In this document: positions 23,701-35,497 of the stretch, in pieces | Numbering within the stretch: the stretch's first letter is position 1 | Layout of the letters: each line of letters starts with the position of its first letter | From: Scenedesmus sp. ARA3 | Lineage: Eukaryota > Chlorophyta > Chlorophyceae > Sphaeropleales > Scenedesmaceae | Assembly (NCBI GenBank): GCA_004335835.1 | Contig: RWJK01001247.1 | Location: 28,131 to 92,130, forward strand | DNA: 64,000 nucleotides | Direction: 5' to 3' | Notes under the pieces: generated by a model | What the model saw: only the letters and a program-made list of their open reading frames with translations | What the model was told of the DNA's origin: nothing | Databases searched by the model: none | Position numbers and translations under genes: made by a program

Positions 23701-25994
23701 GCATATGCTTAGTGCATTGCTTGCTGTGCGTGGTTTGCAGCACAGTAGGTATGCACGCAATACACTATGGTTGGCGGTCATTGCAAGCATACAACACACG
23801 GTTTGGGTGGTGACAAGCATCAAATGCTGAATAGACACACGCGAACAGCCCCTGTTGAACTGCATGTGCTGAATTGCATGCAATGTATGGGACGCGGTGC
23901 ATAGGGCAGGGCAGCACACGCATATGGGGCAGGGGAGCATTCTGTGGGCTGCGGAAGTGTGCAAATCAGCTGCCTACTGGGTGGGGCACTGCTTGATGAT
24001 ACTGCCACCAGGGTCCCTACTGCCACCAGGGTGGGGCACTGCTTGATGATACGACTTGTTTGAACATTACTTATGTACTTGTACATTTGTGTGCTCCATC
24101 ATATGCTTCCGACTTTCAGCAGTGTCAGCTGTTGTGGCAGCTGGTGGCAAGAACGCACCAAGCAATCATCACCTGCACTTGTGATGTTAGCTGAACTGGG
24201 CATGAAACCCTCACACTTGAACAGAGATCGACATGAATACAGACCATGAGCTGCTGGATTGAGGATTAGCGCTGCCCTGCTACAAGCACATGTTGCTAGT
24301 TGTACATTGTGGACTGTTGTTTGTGTCACATTATAGCAGCACCATTGCACTGTGCACTGGTGCGTCCCATCCCTTGCAGGATGCGTCATTTACTGGATAT
24401 ATTAATCTAGTACCTCCCTTGAAGTGGTATAGATAAGAGATATTTTGTATATGGATGGGTGTGGGTTGTGAGCTGTGAGTTGAGATGTGAGTTGAAGTGT
24501 GGGTTCCTGAAGTCCATTGTTTGGCAAGCACGCTACATAGTGATGCCTACGGTGCGCCAGCAGACCATGGCTGTGCATACATGGTGCTGAGAATGTGTTG
24601 AACTGTCAGAACAGAACCTTGCGTGCGTTGCTGATCTGCGGTGTTGCAACAGTCACCACATAATGGTACTGCTCATCACCATTTACCTCGGTTCTTTGAA
24701 ACACAGGAACTATTTAAATCCGTGTATTTTCTTTTTCATGATGCCAATATGCGATGCACATTTTTGTAATGTGCGCAGGCCATGTCCCCTGCTTCCTGCA
24801 ATGCATGTGTCAGAGGCGATTCTGTGGCGGTGCAGCACAAGGCTGGACCGTCTTACTGTCTAATCGTATGTTCGGAGAGATCAACGCGACTGCTGCATTA
24901 GTACTGATCTACGGGTGCAAAGCACAAGGCTGCAATGAGCTGTTTTGTAGAGTTTAATGCTGCCACTGTGCTTTGCCACCGCTGCTGGGTGTTTGCACAT
25001 CCACAGCTGCTGATGAATGCCCGGGGCTTGGCTTTCTTGTGGGTTGGTTGCTGTCTGCAATGTGGCTGCGCAAGCAACTGTGCCGTTGCAGGCAGTTGCA
25101 TGAGGTGTTCCAAAGAAGTTGTCTGATGGGAAAGCATTGCTGCGCAGCTCCCAATCGATACTTACCTACGTCAGGATGCCAGTCATGCTGCTGCATGCTC
25201 ATAGTCTGGCAACGTGCACGCTTTGACTGGCAAGCGTACACCATCTACCAGATGCTGGGTGTAGTAGGCAGGCGGGAATTGCGTTGCCTGTGTTCCTGCA
25301 AGCTGCACTGGCTGCTCATCCACTGCTATCACTCCAGTACTTGTAACAACCACACATGCCATGACTGTGATGTTGCTGCTGCTGCTGGTGGTTGCAAACA
25401 ACAGTTGGCTTCCTTAGACAGCTGTTGCCAAGCAACGGCAGTGCTTGGTTGCATGATGATACTGATTATTTTCAACATGAGTAAGACATGTTGTGACAAA
25501 CCCCACTCAGCTGCCGGCCTACGACAAGAAAAGCATATATTGCTTTAGTAGTACACAGTACTGGCCACACTGCTCACCTCAGCAGCAGGCCGACGACATC
25601 AGCGTGACCATGCCTGCAGGCCTGTTTGAGGGTTCATGCGGTGCAGATCAGTTGCACAACGGAAACAGAGTCAGCTGATTTTGTTGAGATAACACTTTTT
25701 AAGGTTTATGAGTGACTTGCATGTTTAATGGTGGTACATAATGCATTGACTAGCCGCATAGGTGGCTGCAGCGGCTGTAGTGCACCCGCTGCCGGCTGTA
25801 CACACCTGGTGAAGGCCGGTGTTTCCACTGTCAGGGTCCTTGTAGTTGACAAGCGCAGGAGCAGCTGCAAGTGCTGCTCTTATCCTTCTTGCTTTGCCCA
25901 GTGCTGCATATTTCAGCAGCTTTGGACCATCCACTGGCTCAGCAGAATGCCTGCGCTTCGGCTTTTGCTTCTTCTTGCTGCTGTGTTTGCCCAT
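19251..25994 (-). CDS. NFKBIL1 (IkappaBL)-like ankyrin protein
   Basis: Exons found: 25994-25806, 21880-21781, 21408-21104, 20825-20672, 20298-20071, 19619-19251. The start is MGKHSSKKKQKPKRR, a Lys-rich nuclear-type N terminus. Ankyrin pieces follow (NYKDPDSGNTGLHQ, then DPSAQDAAGNTPGHLAA). Next come the acidic motifs DDDDDWRARLAEEM and DEAWADRLWQDM, a charged Ala/Arg helix, YADIPWP, and the family C terminus LRKELMRWHPDKFGARFG. All of these occur in order in human NFKBIL1, a nuclear protein linked to mRNA processing. Exon 1 ends in phase 0 but the next recognised exon needs two incoming bases, so a short ankyrin exon of roughly 50 nt is missing from my model, somewhere in the 3.9-kb intron. 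The recognised parts give at least 447 residues. Three exon-edge copies accompany this gene. Confidence 0.85.
19947..20046 (-). repeat. Exon-end copy followed by telomere-like tract
   Basis: 19947-20006 repeats the 3' end and donor of the exon at 20071-20298 (encoding NWRAAMMQQIEQ), offset 124 bp. Between the two copies, 20010-20046 contains CCCTAAA twice and CCCTAAC once, resembling the plant-type telomere repeat TTTAGGG. Confidence 0.75.
21632..21701 (-). repeat. Copy of the 3' edge of the NFKBIL1-like ankyrin exon
   Basis: This repeats 21781-21850 (NTPGHLAAMHAHWLALSE) at an offset of 149 bp and sits in the following intron. The donor region has mutated to GTGCGA. Confidence 0.8.
22804..23394 (+). 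CDS. Unrecognised open exon on the opposite strand inside the NFKBIL1-like intron
   Basis: After a plausible acceptor (CTTTCAG at 22797-22803) a frame stays open for 196 codons to a TGA at 23392. Its composition looks protein-like (VSYVLALNRLHVDSCLVL, LGPRRLLQAHQATELQLP), followed by a poly-Ala run and a basic, Ser/Pro-rich tail. I recognise no family and could not place upstream exons or a start. It may be the last exon of a nested gene on the strand opposite to its host, or a chance frame in CAG-rich DNA. Confidence 0.3.
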   Translation, partial: VQVSYVLALNRLHVDSCLVLPAPRVCLLPDCAADIQLGPRRLLQAHQATELQLPTHDVLQTAGTVATQGPQAVQAEELPAAAAAAAAAAATPPAVHRYKPKSSTAALPRNAAAPAMRLNRSSMFAEPPAPSVAAPSHTGHKGHGKAGNGGSNGNRLLSRPMRLSLAEAEQQLMQPSALVSHRCAHEHGRLPTLLLI

Positions 25995-26596
25995 GGCTGG
26001 GTACAAGGGCCAAATTCACTTCAGAAGCCATTTGGCATAAAGTAGGTGGTTTGTACGAGAAACAAGCAGTTGATCAGGGCCCGACCGGCAAGACAACAAC
26101 ACTCACTCAGCAACACTGCTGCTGGGCGCGAACAGCTGCAGGGGTGCATGCAGCTGCCTGTGCCGTTTGCCTTTGAATTAGGAGGTAACAGGCACTTACC
26201 TTGTCATATCACCAACGTGCTATGTGCTACTACTGAAGCCCTGCACCCTGGTCAGTTGTTGGTTCGCTGTCGTCATCAAGAGCACGTGCAGCGCATCCCG
26301 CCACACGTAAAACAGTTTCATTGCGTTTTCTCGCGTTCATCAAAATACATTTGTGCACGTAGCGTTCACCTGAGCCCCTATCTGCTCATTGTATTCATCA
26401 ACGTAGCATCGCCTGTGCGGCCTTTCCAGCATCAAAAACGTAATGTCTAGCTTATAGCTAGACTCTCACGCAGGCAAAATGCCAGCAGAGTCTCTACTCA
26501 GTAGTGCACAGCCCAGCAAAAGTCTCACACAAGCAGCAAGCCCGTTCGGCAGCAGGGAGTCTCGGTACATAGCTCAAGGCAGCCTAAGTCAATCTC
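25995..26596. promoter_or_regulatory. Divergent intergenic region between NFKBIL1-like gene and RSH
   Basis: About 600 bp between two outward-facing start codons, presumably containing both promoters and 5' UTRs. No specific element recognised. Confidence 0.4.
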
Positions 26597-29500
26597 ATGA
26601 TGGTGTACAACGTGCAGCTGAGCTCTAGCCCTTCTTCTGCTGCATGGGCATCCAGCCCGCCAGCGAAGAGTCCTAGCCTGCCCATCGCGCGCAGACTCAG
26701 CAAGAGCTTGCCGTTGGGTGCACAGGATGCGGCTCCAGAAGTGCAGCGGCGCACGAGTAACGATGCAGTGGGCAGTCGCAGCAAGTTCTCGTTCTCGCAC
26801 AGTTTCAGCAAGCCAAGCAACACGCCAGCTGCATCTATGGCCTCTGGCAGTGTGACTTCGTTTGCGAAGCCTCCTGCAGGGCCCAGCGCGTGCGCCAAGG
26901 TGCAGGTCGGGTTTGCACCCAGCCTGGCAGTCCCCAGCGATGCTGGTGCAGCCAGTGGCTTAGCGTCTCCCGGCAGGAGGGCTACAAAGTCCAGTCTACT
27001 CAGCAGGGCGCTGCTGGACACGCCGACCATCAGCAGCGAGTTGTATGGAGCGGCAGCGCCAACGCAGGCCTTCTCGGTGAGTGCTCGCACGTGTCGCTGT
27101 CGGAAGGGCTGATCAAGCACTGGTTGTGCTTGATCAAGGTTGATTGAGTTATGGAGGCCTGCTCTGACCCTCTGTGTGCTGTTTGCAGGCCCTGCAGGTG
27201 CTGCCAATGCCTGATGCCACTGAGGCAGTAGACATGGCCCCACTGCTGAAGCTTCAGGTGCGCAGGCAGACCCAGATGGCCATGTGCCCATGTTGTTTTA
27301 TATAGCAGCAGCGCCTTTGGCTTGCATGAGCGTTGTATGCTTGTACTGCTACACTGCTTGCGCCGCAACACTGACTGCAGCAGGACACAGCATCAGCACG
27401 TGCAGCCTCAAGTCTGCAGCTCATTGCTGGGCAGCAGCTGGTGTGTTCCAGGGTATGTGTACATAAACAATCTTAAAACACCGCTGCAGTTGTGACACGC
27501 TGCACCAGCCAACTTATATTTCCATCCCTGCATCCGCCGTGCTTGCACTGTATGCTTGCAGGAGCTGCACTCCGTGTTCCGCGCCAGCAACGTGACAGCA
27601 GCATACGCACTCGCAGCGCGCGCGCACGCCGGCCAGACGCGCAAGAGCGGCGAGAGCGTGCTGGCGCACTGCTGCGCCACCGCGCTGATCCTGGCAGAGC
27701 TCGGGCTGCCAGAGGATGCAGTCGCAGCAGGCCTGCTGCACGACGTGCTCTGTGACACGCCCATGCAGCAGTGGCAGCTGGAGCAGGTGCTGCCAGCGTC
27801 TGTTGTCTCGCTGGTGTCCAAGGTCTCGCAGCTGAACCAGCTGAGCCAGGCGTACCGCGACAACACGCACAGCCTGGAGGCGGAGGCCATGCTGGACATG
27901 CTCACAGGCATGGATGATGTAACGGCGCTGCTGATCAAGCTGGCGGACCGCCTGCACAACATGCGCACCATCGGCGCGCTGCCGCGCTGCAAGCAGGTGA
28001 GCGATCAATGGCTAGGCATGGGCTGTGTGTCAGCCTGCCGCATGTCATTCGCTGTTGAATAGGATCCAGATACAGAAAGTGAGCAGCAGGGCCAGCAGTA
28101 AGGAGTGCTCCATGCTTGTGACGGTCTGCGTTGATAAAAGTGCCCTCCAGCTATTCAGCACCTACGCGGGGCATTCCAGCTTTTCACTAACCCTGCACTT
28201 GTCACTTGCCTCTTCTTGCTGCTGCTGCTGCTGCTGCTAGGTGCGCATGGCCAGCGAGACGCTGGATGTGTTTGCTGTGCTTGCCAACCGCCTGGGTGCC
28301 TGGGCCATCAAGGCAGAGCTGGAAGACCTATCCTTCAAAACCCTCAACCCTGAGGAGTACCAGATGGTGGCAGATGCCGTCGCAGCGCGCGCAGCAACAG
28401 CAGCAGCAGGCGCTGAGGATGGCAGCGGCAGCAGCCCTGGCAGCCTCGCATCTGGCATCGACGAGCTCACAGCAGCACTTTCAGCAGCAGGCCTGCAGGT
28501 GGTGGATGTTTCCGGCAGGGTGAAGAACGTGTACGGGGTGTGGAAGAAGGTCCAGAAGGCGCTGCGCGGCGGCACCCGCAACAGAGGCAGCGCAGCCGAG
28601 GCCGCAGCGGCAGTCAGCGCAGCAGGCGGCCTCAGCAGCGGCAGCAGCAGCGACGGCGAGGAGCTGGCGTCGTCGCCGCTGTCGCCGGCTGCTGCTGCTG
28701 CCGCCAGCGGCATCGGCTGCGCCAGCAGCGAGCAGCGTGCAGCGGAGCTGCGGGAGGCTGTGAACCGCGTGTATGACATCCAGGCGCTGCGCGTGGTGGT
28801 GCCGCACAAGCATGACTGCTATGCGGCGATGCGCGTGGTGCAGGACCTGTGGACGGCGCTGCCAGGGCGCCTTAAGGACTACATCAGGCAGCGCAAGGCC
28901 AACGGGTACCAGGTGAGAGCTGGGGACGAGCGTGGGTGCTGTGTTGGTGTGCAGTTTGGCTTGTCAGTGGCCAGAGCACGTGCTGATAGTCTTGTCTGCT
29001 TGGCATCTTACAGTGCTCTCGCTGATTGCAGTTGCATGGTGGCAGCAGTAGCAGGAGCATGGCAACTAAGCACCTGCTGCACAGCTGCAATGGACAGAGT
29101 GCTGGCTCCCAGTGTCCGCTTTCACACATCTGTCCGCACTGGCGACCCTGCTGCGTGCCGCACTGCCTTTACTTACTTGATTCTGTTCCTGCTCCTGTCC
29201 CTGTTCCTGCAGTCGCTGCACCTCACGGTGCGTGACGGCCGCGGCCAGCCGCTGGAGGTGCAGATCCGCACGCCCAAGATGCACTACATCGCCGAGTACG
29301 GCTTCGCCGCGCACTGGCGCTACAAGGAGCGCCTCGGGCGGCAGGACCTGTGGCTTGACCGGCTGGTGCAGTGGAAGAAATGGGTTGCCAGTGAGAAGCT
29401 GGGCATCGTGGACAGGAAGCTGCGGCCCTCTGGCAGCCCTGGCGCAGCGGGAGGGGATGCGGCGCTTGCAGGACTGGCAACACGGCTAGGGCTAGAGGCG

Positions 29501-30343
29501 GGCGCAGGAGGGGATGTGTCGGCATCGCTGCCAGTTGGGGAGGGCGGCAGCGGCAGTACGGCGGCCTCTGAGGGTGTGCCGCTGCGCAGCATTTCTGCTG
29601 GCGATGCTGTTGCTGCTGAGCTGGCGGATCTGATGCAGCGCGAGGCGGCAGCGGCATTTGCAGATGTGCCGGCGCGCAGCAGCGGCGCGTTCTTCTCTCC
29701 CTTTGCAGACGCAGCAGCAGCAGCAGGCAGCGCTTCGGCAGCAGATGAGAAGTTTGCGGCGCGCTTCCGCATGCAGCCCATCAGCGAGGCAGAAGTGGAC
29801 CAGCACGGGGCCTCAGTTATGATCAGCGGCCCCCGCGGCGTTGCCATTGCGCAGCTGCCGGCGCGCTGCACTGTGGCGCAGCTGCTCGGCAGCAGGGAAG
29901 TGCTGGAGCAGCTGCGCCGCACTGGCAGCGGCGGCCTGAGCAGCGCGCTGCGGGGCGGCAGCAGCATCAGCTTCGCGCTGGCGGCTGTTGCCAGCAGCAG
30001 CAGCTGCCGCCTGGCTGTGAACGGCGTCGTGGTGATGCTCAGCCAAGCAGAGCAGGTCGTGCTGCGCAGCGGGGACCAGCTGCAGCTTCTGGAGGAGCCG
30101 CCGCTGCTGCCGCTGCTGGGTTTAAGCGGCGAGCCGGGGCTGGGCGGTTTAGCGAGCGACATGGCTGCGGAGCCGCTGCAGCGCATTGGGTCTGGGGGCC
30201 TGCCGAGCGTGATGGCGGATGCTGGCGAGAGCTTGCAGCTGTTTGTGCCAGGGCAGCGTGAGGCGATGGAGGTGGCCCTGCAGCAGAAGCTGGCAGTTGG
30301 CGCGAGCAGGGTGCCGGCGCGCGCATCTGCGCTTGTGTCTTGA
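26597..30343 (+). CDS. RSH: RelA/SpoT homologue (RSH), ppGpp synthetase/hydrolase, probably plastid
   Basis: Exons 26597-27076, 27189-27257, 27562-27996, 28241-28912, 29213-30343, all phase 0, giving 928 aa. The N-terminal about 180 residues are Ser/Ala/Arg-rich and suit a plastid transit peptide. The HD hydrolase domain (about 184-328) has H219, H243-D244, D248, D312 and N316 (LADRLHNMRT). The usual Glu of HDxxED is Cys247. The synthetase domain (about 329-600) has GRVKNVYGVWKK, catalytic D507 in VYDIQALR, NGYQSLH, E567 in LEVQIRT, and FAAHWRYKE. A region at about 740-850 looks like a TGS domain. The enzyme makes ppGpp from GTP/GDP and ATP and, if the HD site works, degrades it; in algae it tunes plastid transcription and translation. 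About 60 low-complexity residues are inserted between KALRGG and VYDI. The start is the first of two adjacent ATGs. Confidence 0.93.
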
Positions 30344-33300
30344 GGGGTTAGGGTTTGTGTCGTTGGGTGTGGCACGCACGCTGAGGCGTGGGGTATGTGT
30401 GGTCAGCATGCATGGCCTGGAAGAGCTGTTGGCGGTTGGCGTGCACGTTATGACGAATCATTCGCCCTGCGCGTGTCTTCATGCGTCAAGGCTTTAGAAG
30501 GGGTTGCGCTGCATAGTGGCAAGGGCTGCAACTGTCCTGTGCATGCATTGCACAAGCAAGCGAGGCAGGGGTGCTGACACGCATGTCTGCTTGCAGCTTG
30601 GTTCTGCGGCTAGCAGCCTGGGAGCTGGGTGACTGGGCTGGGAGTCTACTGCCATGGTGTGTTATGGCAGCTGACATACAAAGCTCAGCTGCTGTGTGGC
30701 TGGCAGATTGTCAACGGGCCCGCCATCAAGCTTCGACCTGTGGGCATGGCTGCGGACTGCAGCTGCTGTGCATTCGGTTGTGCGTCCGGGGTGGGGCATC
30801 AGGAGGGGCGGGGGCTGTTTATCTTTCTTTTGTGAGTTTGCTGACGTGCATTTCATGGCACATGTGTGCTGCTGCAGGGTGGATCTCGATTACTTGAGGG
30901 TTCAGAGGCGGGTGGTGTTTGCCACCAGTACACCCAAAACAGCGGGAGCGTGTGTGATCGCTCTGTGGGCCGTGCTGCACAGCCATGTGCAGCCACCAGC
31001 CACCTGCGTGATGGTTTATTCTTTACCTGTGCACCTGTGCCTGGCGCGCTGTGCTGCTGCAGCAGGGTCTGCTTGCAGCCAGCCCGGATGCTGCCGACTT
31101 GACAACTTGCCCCTGCATATGCTACGTGCACACTGCATGTTACATACAGGGGTGTTATGCGTTATTCTTTGAGGGCGTGTACTGGGTCGGTGTTGTGTGT
31201 CTATTGGGCGGTTGCATGGTGAGGGGTGTCTAGCTTTGTGGTTCAGGGTTGGGGTGTGTGCAGAGGAGCAGGCGTGTATTACTAGCAGCTGTGTATCTAT
31301 GAAGAGGCGTGTGCGGTGCAAGCTGTTTGCAGCTTGCCGCCATGTCGACTGCCGTGACACCAGCCGTGCATATGCTCCCTGCAGCGATTGCGGCGGTGCA
31401 GTATCGCTGGCTTGGTAGATGCGCAGCAGTGATTGCTGGCACAGGCAAGTTGTGATGTACCTGCAATGGGGTGAGCAGCTGCCAACACAATGCACGCGTG
31501 CAGGGTGGCAGCGCACCCGCTGCGCCTTATAACAGCACATCTTGGATCAAGATGGGTGTTTTGGTGTGGGATGTTTTGGGCCCTTGCAACGTTGCATAGT
31601 ACTTTGTTGCTGTGCATGCTGCGTTGGGTGTGTGCAATCCCTGTGGGTGTTGTGCAGGCGGAGGCGGCCACAGGACAATATTCTTTTGGTGTCTGCCGTG
31701 GTGTCTGGCAGTGGCGTTGATTGCTGCATGATGTGGTGCGTGTATGTGCTTTTGCTGCCTGCCAATTGAAGCAGTGTTGCCTTGGCAGTGCAGTTGCTAA
31801 AGCACGCAGAGCTAGGCACAGGAGCGGCGTGCGTGCGGGGCGGGCAGTGTGTCAGTCATGGCTGCAACCCCGTGTTGTATATCAGATCATCAGTTTCCCT
31901 TGCTGGCTTGGCCGGTGCTGGGCTAGCGTAACTATTGCGTCTGCTATTGACCGCCTGCTGCTGCTTTGTGCGATGTACAACAGTATATCGTTGCAGGCAG
32001 CAGCAGCAGCGGTGCGAGTGCGGCGCAGCAGTTGCTGTACACTATGCGCTTCAGCCTGCTGTGACTATTGCTCCTGCAGTAGGTTGTTGCTGCCTGCATC
32101 GTCGTGTGTATTGTATGTGTAGCTGCCAGGTTAGCATGCTGCTGTGCGCTTGTGCCTCCTGCACATTCGCTGGCACATGTCTGGCAGGTCTACTAGCGGA
32201 GGACCTGTTGTGGATGGTATGCAGTCATTTATTGATGGTCGACCATTGTGGAGCTTGATAATTGCGACATCCCCATTGGACCACACAGCATAAACAAGCA
32301 ACACTGTTGTATGTACCTTGTCCCTAGTACCAAGCAAGATGATGGCTGTAGAGATGCGTGGCTGCGCCTCTGCTGCTTGTTGTTCTGCATTCGCAGACGG
32401 CAGCAGAGCGGCACCGCGCAGTGTACCAACATGTGCCGGGTATCGTCACGCGCTGCGGGCGCTGTGGATTCAAGCACCTATGTATTTTCGCATTGCACAC
32501 GGCCAGTGAGCTGCAGGCAAGAGCACGCATTGTCTTGCGCGGTGGGGGCAGTACCTTTCTCCACAACCTGTTTGGGTGTGGCAGCTGCTGGTTGCTGAAC
32601 CAGGTGCCATGACTGCTTGGTGAGGGGTGTGGCCACTCGGGCTGGTTTGGATGATGAGAGCAGAGTGTGCGTGGTGTGTTTGTAGTGCGCTGTGGTGTGA
32701 CACTGCTGTGTCTGCGTCACCTGCAGCACTGCTACATGTTGCCCGCTGTGGTTTGTGGCCCGCAGGCCAAACTGGTGTTACCAGCAGTCATGAAGTGTGC
32801 GTGCTTGCATCAGCGTCAGGTCGGGGTGTGCCCGGTGCGCCTGTACTACTAACCATGTGTACATACACACTCTCCTGCAGATGTGCGCACTCAATCTCAC
32901 GCGGTCCTTCGGTCTCTCCCATGTATGGCGCAGCTCCTGATGTGGCTGGCAGATGGCAAGATCAGATGCGTGGTGCAGAAATCTTTGGCACCGACTCGCG
33001 CCAAACTTCTTAGCGCGTGATGAGCAGGGTGGCATGGCTTTGTGGTTGCGACGTGAACAAACGTCTGTGGCGCAACTTGCACTTTGTTTGGTTTGTACGT
33101 GCAGCATGCAGGCGTTGGAAGCCGAGCGAACAACTGTTTTGGAAAGGCGGCTTCCTGTTGAGAACGTGACCAGGGGATTGTGCACCCATGCTGGGGACCC
33201 TTTGCATCCACTGGTTGCCCCGCGCTGTTTATTGTTGATGTCTGAGAGCAATTTACATCACCTTGGACAGCTTGACAGCTTTAAGCTGTCTTAAGTTGTT

Positions 33301-34246
33301 TGTTGTTGTGCGTGCTGTATTGCTTTCGCTGTGACCTGACTCACGTGACTGCTTCTGTGTGGGTTGGTCACATCGACTGGCACACCGCGCTGCTGCAACA
33401 GCAGTGCGAGACATCAGTACTTTCGTTTGCACTTGGGACACACATCGATCCTGTAACATCTTGACATCATGCCACCACAGTCGGCGCTTGCAGCCCTTTA
33501 AGGCTAGGCTATGAAAGCAGGTTCAGCCAAGAATGTAATTGAAGGCTTGAACAGCACAGGGCCCGATGTGATTGGCTGAATTTAGTAACTAAATTCTAAG
33601 TGAGAACGAATTTCAGTTGCGACGCTGTAATAGCACAGGGCACCTGGGTACACCCTTACTAAGTCAACGCTGGCAGTGAGCCTCTGTTACTTCACCCACC
33701 CTGTCAACCTGCAGCGCTGATAGAACACCGTGCTGTTGCCAGCAATAAGCAAGCCAACTGCCAACTGACATGCTGAACAACAACAGCAAGAGCACAAAGC
33801 GCTCAATAAATAAATCAAAATGCCATGCCAACCAACATGCCGCGGCGGCATGGCTGGAAACGCTGCATTATACCTGTACATATGCATGTAGCAATCTTTC
33901 AGCACATGCTGTGATTCAAATACTGGAGAAAACTGCGACTCCATGCGCATGGTAGTGGCTGTTGATTCCATCCAGCAAGGTAGGCAGATGTCTGCTTGAA
34001 TTACACTACAGCTGCCGCCAGCTACAAGACTGCAGCCAACCATATGTCTGAACGTGACAGGGCGGCATGGCAGCAGCACTGCTGCATGCTTACCTCTGCT
34101 ACAACATATATGTTGTCTATATAGACAGCTGCTGAAAAAAGCACAATGATCAGCTGAATTGACGTTGCATCCGGGACTCCCACTGCAGTTGCTGCGCTTT
34201 CTGCAGACGAGGCTGCTATACATCGATCTGCTCGACCATCTTCTGG
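30344..34246. other. Convergent intergenic region, 3.9 kb, no recognised gene
   Basis: It lies between the stop codons of RSH and the binding-protein gene. Frames on both strands are short and lack family motifs, and the DNA is rich in TGCATGCA-like words. TGTAA signals occur near 33533 and 33625. It may hold long 3' UTRs or an unannotated non-coding transcript. A perfect 14-bp palindrome (tgtctatatagaca) lies near 34115. Confidence 0.4.
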
Positions 34247-35461
34247 CTATTTGGAGACAAAGCCTTGCACCAGGCGTGCTCCAGTTGTGCTGTTGAACTT
34301 CACAGCCACGTATGTCTGGTTGTCCGGCACTAAATCACCAAACACATCGAACCTGACGCGGCCGCCAACACCTGCACAACACAGCCAAAAAGAGCAAAGC
34401 AGGGCAGGCGAGCGCAGCGGAGTGAGGCACGAAACAAATGTTTTGTAAAGGTGCCTCCTGATGGAGTGCTAGCATGACAATGACTCAAGTTGTTTGGCGC
34501 GCAGCGCTCCCGAAACAGGTGTCGGCGTATAGTACGAGACACATTAAATATCAGCCTTGAGCTCGCTGCAACAGCAAACAAAGTGCCGGCCGCCGCATCA
34601 TCAATGCCAGCAAGCTCGGCTCCTGCTGACCCTGCAGCATGCACAGCCGCCGCCAGCAAGCAAGCTGCCTTTTGATCTCTGCTGCAGCAAGCAAGTCACT
34701 TCAAAAACAAGAGAACGGAGCTGACCCCCACCTGGGAAATCCAATTTGCCGAGTGCCGCCTTCACAGCTGGACCGTCCTTCGGCGCTGCCGCAGCCTTGT
34801 ACGCCCGCAGCAGCGCGGCAACCGCGTCGTACGCGTGCGCGGCATATGCCTGGTAGCTCGTCTTGGCGTCGCCTCCTGTGAAGTTCGTAAAAGCTCGGAC
34901 GTAGTCTTTGCTGCCTGGCGAGACGCTCGTGGTTGTTAGTTTTCCGATGAGCGAGGGCCGGCCACGCAGCTTTTCGTAGAGCATGTAGTCAGCCAGAGCA
35001 TCACCGCCAAAGATGGGAAGGGAGAGGTTGGCGGCCTTTGCAGCAACCAGGAAGTCTGCAAAATACGCATATAGCAGCAGCAGCAGCAGCCAGCGGCAGG
35101 TTTGCCAGGTGTGGCAGCAGCATTCCGGCAGCAGCAGGTGGCTGACACCTGACAAGAGGTGTCCTGTAGTGCGTACGCCACGCCAAATAGCGGCAGGCAC
35201 GTGTTGATACAAACCATTTTCATGGCTGACTCAAGCCAGCCTGCAGCCGGCATTTAGCTGCAAGCAACCATGCCAGTTGCGTTCCCTGCTGCCTGTTTCG
35301 ATGCTTGCTCACCAGCAACAAATGTAAGGTTGTTTGTCGACATGAACACTGCCTGCACTCCCTTGTCCCTCACTCCAGCCACAACATCTGCCAGAGCTGC
35401 TTGAGGGTTGCCCTGGCCCGACTTAAACTGATATGTAACAGGCACAGTGCCGCGCTCTGCA

Positions 35462-35497
<36 letters not shown>

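Noticed and set aside
24973..25548. 191-codon Cys/His-rich plus-strand frame in the NFKBIL1 intron
   Set aside because: Composition resembles other non-coding frames here, there is no ATG-initiated domain, splice context or family motif, and the Cys spacing is irregular.
26584..27291. 235-codon minus-strand frame opposite RSH exon 1
   Set aside because: Antisense to a coding exon with strong RSH evidence downstream in frame; no domain, no ATG context and no splice support.
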